Source: Eutreptiella sp. 'Long Island Sound 2002' (lineage: Eukaryota; Euglenozoa; Euglenophyceae; Eutreptiales; Eutreptiaceae). Taken from it: a stretch of 64,000 nucleotides of DNA. The position numbers were made by a program, and so were the translations under genes. The notes under the pieces are model-generated. The model saw only the letters and a program-made list of their open reading frames with translations, was not told where the DNA came from and did no database searches. The stretch is from NCBI GenBank assembly GCA_964036045.1, contig OZ038385.1:61661919-61725918 (forward strand), read 5' to 3'. Below are positions 59,002 to 64,000 of the stretch, piece by piece (position 1 is the stretch's first letter; every line of letters begins with the position of its first letter).

Positions 59002-62000
59002 CTATGCATGGCCCATGGCCAACCAAGAGGCAAGGGTTGCGTTGTGCTCGGTCATGTTATGATATTGAGGAAGGTAGACCATAGAAGGACTCCACAACAT
59101 AGCTCCCACAAGCGCAGCAGAAAATGCACCAGCAACCACGAGAGTCAAAGCCCAGCCAGCAAAAACTTTGCCAAACAGCCACCAATTCACACCACCAACC
59201 TTGCCATCAACTAAACCACAGCCGATGGTCGCTCCCACCTGCACTTGAGTGGTGGAAACAGGGGCACCAAGGATGCTGCTGGTGATCACAGTAAGAGATG
59301 ATGCAAGCTCAATGCAGAAGCCACGAGAGGGCGTGATTCTGACCATCTGGATACCTGCGTAGTGGAATAACAAAGAATGAAAAGAGCGGAGCACAGAGCC
59401 AGCCCACATGTTTCAGCATTTCCCACTTGCAAATCCAACGGTTATGTAGCTTTTTTGATGCCTCCCTGCTTCGGAAGCCTAACAGAGTTTTCTTCGCTCT
59501 TGCGACAACGCGAGACAGCAGGGGTGATTGCGCCAACCTGGCCCAAGAGTCAGAGGGTTCTGTCAGCAGTCCCCAGAAAAAGCAATCGTTTCAGCCAACA
59601 AATACCGGCCTGAAAGCAGTCCTCAGCAGACAGTATGTGGGCCGATCCTGTGTACCCAGAGATTGAACCCAGGATCCAGGGGGGATAGTGTTGTCTCCCA
59701 AAATCATCACTTTGTGAGGAGTGAATTAAACATCCAATGTCATACACTGGGGTATTCTGGGGTAGTTCACCCCCAATAAATGGGGGTGCAATGGGACTCA
59801 CCCCTGCCCATGATCTAACAACCTCTCTACAGTCACAACAAACGAGCTCCGAAAAAGGTTGGAAGACTAGCACATCAAATTATCCTGTTTACCATTCTAA
59901 ATTCTTGCGGAGATGCCTGAGAATGTGGCCCCATGCCATGAGTGTGGAACAAAAAAGAGTAGTTCAAACAAAGCAGACAAACCGATTGTCTCGATGATCT
60001 TGTAGCCCCACGTGGCAACACCGACACCAATGCATACTCCTCCCAGAGCCAGAATCCACAGCGGCACGTCAGATTTTCCAGCTTTCGATCCGTTGCACCC
60101 GGGAATATCATTCTCATTGTACACCATGACGGTGGCGGCCAAAGTACTAACAGCATTTGCAACGTCATTAGCACCGTGGGCGAAAGAGTCAAAGCATGCA
60201 GTGATGACTTGGATCCAGTTGAAAGTGTACTCGGTCTTGACATCAAACACTTCAGCAGCCTCATGAATTGCCTTGGAGGAAACAATGAAAGCACCCACTG
60301 CGCACAGAACCTCGTCCCACCCCAATCTCGTCCATAAAAGAGTCAAATATTTTTCAACAATGAGAGAGACGGGAGTCGGCAGGCTACAAAGTGAAAACAC
60401 ATTGCTCCTGCACATGCCGTACAGAGAGACCATGCAGACCCCTGGAGGTGGCCAGGTCCCCAAAAATGTAGCAATCTTTGCATTTCCTCGTTGCACACGA
60501 TCAGAGGTGGTAAAAACCCTGCTCAGTTTGCACAGCATGGCCTCACTGAATTTTTCCACAGAGTGGGGGGTTTTCGGCGGGGAACAATGTGGGCAGTATT
60601 TCGGCACATTGGTTGTGACGGTTTCAGCAGCAGTCTGGAAATGACATCTTCCAACAGTATTTTGAGAAACTTTTTTGGCCCGAAAATGGCCGCTTTTTCA
60701 GGAACCCACCTGGGCCAATACAGGTCAAAAACAGCTAAAACTGGTGCATGGACCACCTCAAGTAGTACGGACCCAGGACCCCTGCCAAAATTATCCACGC
60801 CCCTGATGTATGTCTGGCTGTGGTGTTTGGAGAAATCCCTCCACGTAAAGTCTTTCCGGTTGCAGCTGCTTAGTAGATTTCTCAGGCATCAAAGGGGGTT
60901 CCCAGGACTGCCAGCACCTGGTAGCACGTCCACGAATTGCAAACAGAGAGGGGAGGTTGGCTGGCTGATGAAATACATAGATACCTTGCCCTTAGCACCA
61001 AAAAATCCACCTCGATCCAAGGCATCGCCGTGCAAATCTCTGTCATAAATGTGCTTCTTTTCGTGCTGGGCCTCCTCTCCGTTATCTAGAACCTTTTCAT
61101 CATCCTTGCTGTGAACAGGGATGGAAGTAGTACCGGCTGCCTGCTCTTTTTCCTGCAGAACAAAACGTGTCAGATGCTTCGTTGCTTCGTTGAGTGAGGA
61201 AATCAGGCAGTCCATAAGGGCGGCGCTCACACTGCCCAGTGCACAGTTGTGGATACCTCCTCAGCTGCGACCTGTCTGTCGATGCGCTTGCGCATGAAGG
61301 GAACGATGATACAACCCACAGGGACAGCGATCACCAGAGCAATACCCAGGCAGACCCAGAGGCCAACATAAGCCGGCAGCACGTTGGCCAGCGCTTTTTT
61401 GATGCCAGCAGCACCTACGAAGGTGGCCAGCGGTGGATTCACCATCAGTGATCACGGAAAGAGAGTAATCACTTGACAGAAATATGTATCGGTCGTGGAT
61501 GCGCCCAGGCCCTGTCCCAATGTACATTTGCTTTGTCCGTTTCAGCTAAACGTCTTCTTGTGCATTTGTAGACACAGAATTAGACAAGCGGAATGAGAAA
61601 TGCATACCCTTGTAAGCCATGAAGAAAAGGTTAATCCAAAGGGTGAAGCACAGCAGAATGGGGTAGAACTTCAATGCTCGCTCATAGGAGTTTTCGTGTC
61701 GCAGGATGAAAAATCTCACCTGTAGACATACGACGTTGGAGTGGACGCGGTCAAACTAGAGCTGTGTGTGGGCATGTGTGCTAGAGGAGGAAAATACCAG
61801 GAAGAAGATAATGGCTGCAGCAACGCACGAAGACAGAGGGGCCGTTACCCAGGAGAGGACCACCATTCCCACCTTGTCCCACAGCACAACACTTGGACCA
61901 TAGGCACCCAGACCGAAACCAATGATGGCACCGATGACACTGTGCGTTGTGGAGACGGGGAAGCGCAGGTAGGTTGCGACGGCCAGCCAGAGACCTGTAC

Positions 62001-62314
62001 GTGAAAAGGGGTTGGTTGCAAAATCCCACGTTCGCGTTCCGGACAGCACCTTGCAAGCACATTGTACGGTCTGTGGCAGACCTGTGGCGACGTCGGCGCA
62101 GAACATTCCAAGCATCAGGAACTCTGGGTTCTTCTCGAACGCACAAGGTTCTACAATCTTCTTACGTACAGTGTCTGTGACATTCGAACCCAAGACAAAT
62201 GCACCAAGGAACTCGAAAATACTGGCCACAATGACAGCCTGCCACAGTGTGAGCGACTTGGAACCCACAGAGGTCCCAAAGCAGTTGGCCACGTCATTGG
62301 CACCAATACCCCAG
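59002..62314 (-). pseudogene. PiT-family transporter, copy 4, 5'-truncated
   Basis: Exons 2-7 are complete: 61994-61798, 61719-61608, 61414-61257, 61152-60985, 60271-59983, 59354-59002. Exon 1 survives only from Trp46 (about 62312) down to 62082. The first 45 codons, including the normal start and first hydrophobic segment, and the upstream DNA are gone. The break is at 'cccag' (62310-62314), and spacer sequence follows directly. By chance the frame continues into the spacer to an ATG at 62457, which would give a new 47-residue N-terminus without a clear membrane helix. One coding change is Glu to Lys at the second residue of exon 5 (EKEQ for EEEQ). Probably non-functional, though a chimeric product cannot be excluded. 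Confidence 0.85.
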
Positions 62315-64000
62315 CACCCAAGAAAATCCCACCCCCATGCCTCCCAAAAACCACTGAAAAGGGCCTTTGACCCCCACCCCTCACCTCCGGCGTAGGTGTC
62401 CGACACAGTAATCAATAGCCTGACTGGGACTCCAAAATGTCCCGATTGCGGACCCATATCATTCTGTTGCGCTGTCCATCAGTGCCTGTGAGGGTGCCGG
62501 GAGAGGAGGGTGCAATGTAGTGACCCCTTGGTTGTGGGTGCCGAGCCTAGACTGGTTGCGAGTGGACAATACCCAAGTCCAGCTTCAAAAGCCGACCGGG
62601 TTATCTACCCATGACGGTGGGGAGCGAGTGCTGCGGAGGTGGGACTGTCGGCCAGTGCAGCGACACAGGGGCCCACGTGCAGGCGATCTATCAGACTGAA
62701 CGGCTAGGTGAAGAGAGGATTAACTAGGCATCGGTCAAACCCCGGGGGAAACCAGGTGCTCGCCCGTCAAGGGGACGGTTGCCTGTGAAGGGGACCTTAC
62801 ACCTGTGGCAACCTATGGCAGAGAGCGCATGCCCCCACCGACGAGTGGCTGCCAGACCCAAAAGGGTGAGGCAAAGCAAGGCCCCCGCATGTGGGCCAAC
62901 AAGAAATCAAGGTACGTCAAGTTGACCAAAAACCGATGAAAGAGGTCTGATTGGTACCCCAACACGTCCACATTGCGGACCCATATCATTGTGTGTCGCT
63001 GTCCATCAGTGTGTGTCGTCTGGTGACAGCCACTGATCCAGTGCAAACCCGGCCAAAATCAAGTTCAAGAAGAGTGGGTGACTAGTGATCTCTCTCTCAG
63101 TTGCTTGCGTCGACCACGCCTCAGGGTAGGGTTTTCAGGTGGAAAGCTCTGCTCTTTGGTGTGTCAAATGCCACAGTGTTATTCCACAAGGTGATGAAGA
63201 AAATTGTGAATCTATTGTGACAACGGCCACAGGACTTTCGCTGCGGCATGCTCCATTGCTGCGCAATGCAGCACAATACGGCACGAGGGGCACAGGGAGA
63301 TCAAGGTTGGTGTCCGCCCCCGGGGACGACCCGTGATGCAACCGGGCCTGTGCCTGCTCGCCCCAGCAGTGAGGAGGCAGGCGTTGGGGGGCATGTGAGC
63401 ATGGCCAGCAAAGCCCAGCCCAATGGGGTTGCTTGGGATTTTTGCGCTTTGGGTCATGTTTTTCTTCGGTAGAAATGACAAAAGTGTGAGATGCTGATGA
63501 TATGTACTTGACGTCCCCAGAATGCACCCCTAAAAAACTTCAAATGCACCAACAAAAAAGGCCTTTGACCCACCCACCCGTCCCCCCCCAGGCCCCACCC
63601 GTTCTCCCCATTCTTAACTCCATTTCCAGCCTTCTGTTGGCACCAATGGGTCCCAAAATTGCCCCCAAAAATGGACCCCAAAAAACTTCCGCAGGCAGCA
63701 ACAAAACCTCCCTTTGTACCCAGAATATCTCCTTGCTTGCCCATGCTTGCCTGCTACACTTCTGAACCCCCCCCCCCCAACTCCACCCTTTTCTCTCATT
63801 GTGACAATCCAATTTCAATCTTCTTTTTGTCTTCAAGCATACCCCCCCCCCCCACACACACAAAACACAATCACTGCTCAAACTGCAAGGTTCCTCGAAG
63901 GACAGCTGCAATTTACCTTTTCTCTCTATATATAAAACAACCTAAGGTGCAAGACTGCACTATCTCGTGAAACCAGAGGCTTAGGTTGGATATTTGGCCA
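62315..64000. other. Spacer 4 and right end of the array
   Basis: No intact gene. A short-type spacer (no ~880-bp block), with the RT fossil at 63061-63220. It follows the other spacers until about 63940, where 'tctctatatataaaa' is followed by new sequence instead of the usual 'tattggcaacatttcc'. The final ~60 bp are unique in this window. Confidence 0.5.
63061..63220 (+). pseudogene. Ty3/gypsy RT fossil, spacer 4
   Basis: Fourth copy of the fragment, same ends. It has one change of note, Thr for Ala in the NA(A/T)VLF stretch. Confidence 0.75.

Larger units (their letters stand above)
29451..63940 (-). repeat. Tandem array of four PiT transporter repeat units
   Basis: Gene plus spacer is repeated four times. 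Start-to-start distances measured at the last exon are 8636, 7882 and 9633 bp. Coding parts are almost identical between copies. Spacers are mosaics: a block of about 880 bp (37457-38335) is in spacers 1 and 3 but not 2 and 4, and a block of about 740 bp (29483-30225, again 56024-56765) lies left of copies 1 and 4 only. The left edge is about 29451. Similarity at the right ends about 63940, where the sequence departs from the usual continuation. Confidence 0.9.

Overview
This window looks like nuclear DNA of a unicellular eukaryote. The best genes have spliceosomal introns (GT...AG). Most of the rest is retrotransposons, LTRs and satellite-like repeats, and I see no rRNA, operon or other prokaryotic feature. 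Tandem gene copies, G|GT...AG|G introns and chromodomain Ty3/gypsy elements would fit an alveolate or other microalga (a chromerid-like genome is my guess), but nothing seen here fixes the species.

Layout. (1) 476-7520, minus strand: a nearly complete Ty3/gypsy chromovirus (gag, protease, an unusual Dam-methyltransferase-like segment, RT, RNase H, integrase, chromodomain), damaged by homopolymer frameshifts and two in-frame stops. (2) 8258-11061, plus strand: a 5'-truncated relative covering RT to chromodomain. (3) 11-15.5 kb: diverged LTR-like repeats in opposite orientation and one copy of a 535-bp dispersed repeat. (4) 15623-19058 and 20321-22998: two structurally complete LTR elements with no recognisable coding capacity, each with equal-length LTRs, TG...CA ends and a 4-bp target duplication. 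(5) 19-27.4 kb: a GC-rich, purine-skewed block, interrupted by the second of these elements, holding a higher-order minisatellite (11 x 36 bp alternating with a GGATCATCC repeat, 995-bp superperiod) and tandem LTR-like fragments. (6) 29451-63940: a tandem array of four minus-strand copies of a PiT-family (PHO-4) inorganic phosphate transporter gene in repeat units of about 7.9-9.6 kb.

The PiT model was built by hand. Seven exons in compatible phases give 547 residues with both GANDVAN signature repeats. Copies 1-3 look intact. Copy 4 has lost the first 45 codons and its upstream region in a 918-bp deletion bounded by 5-bp microhomology. The spacers are mosaics of present/absent blocks, and each right-hand spacer carries the same small fossil of the local Ty3/gypsy RT. 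The array therefore seems to have grown after a retroelement fragment landed beside the gene, and was then reshaped by unequal exchange and deletion.

The most unusual points are the recent PiT amplification, the methyltransferase-like domain between protease and RT, the HIDD (not YxDD) RT catalytic motif shared by both gypsy copies, and the two gene-less LTR elements.
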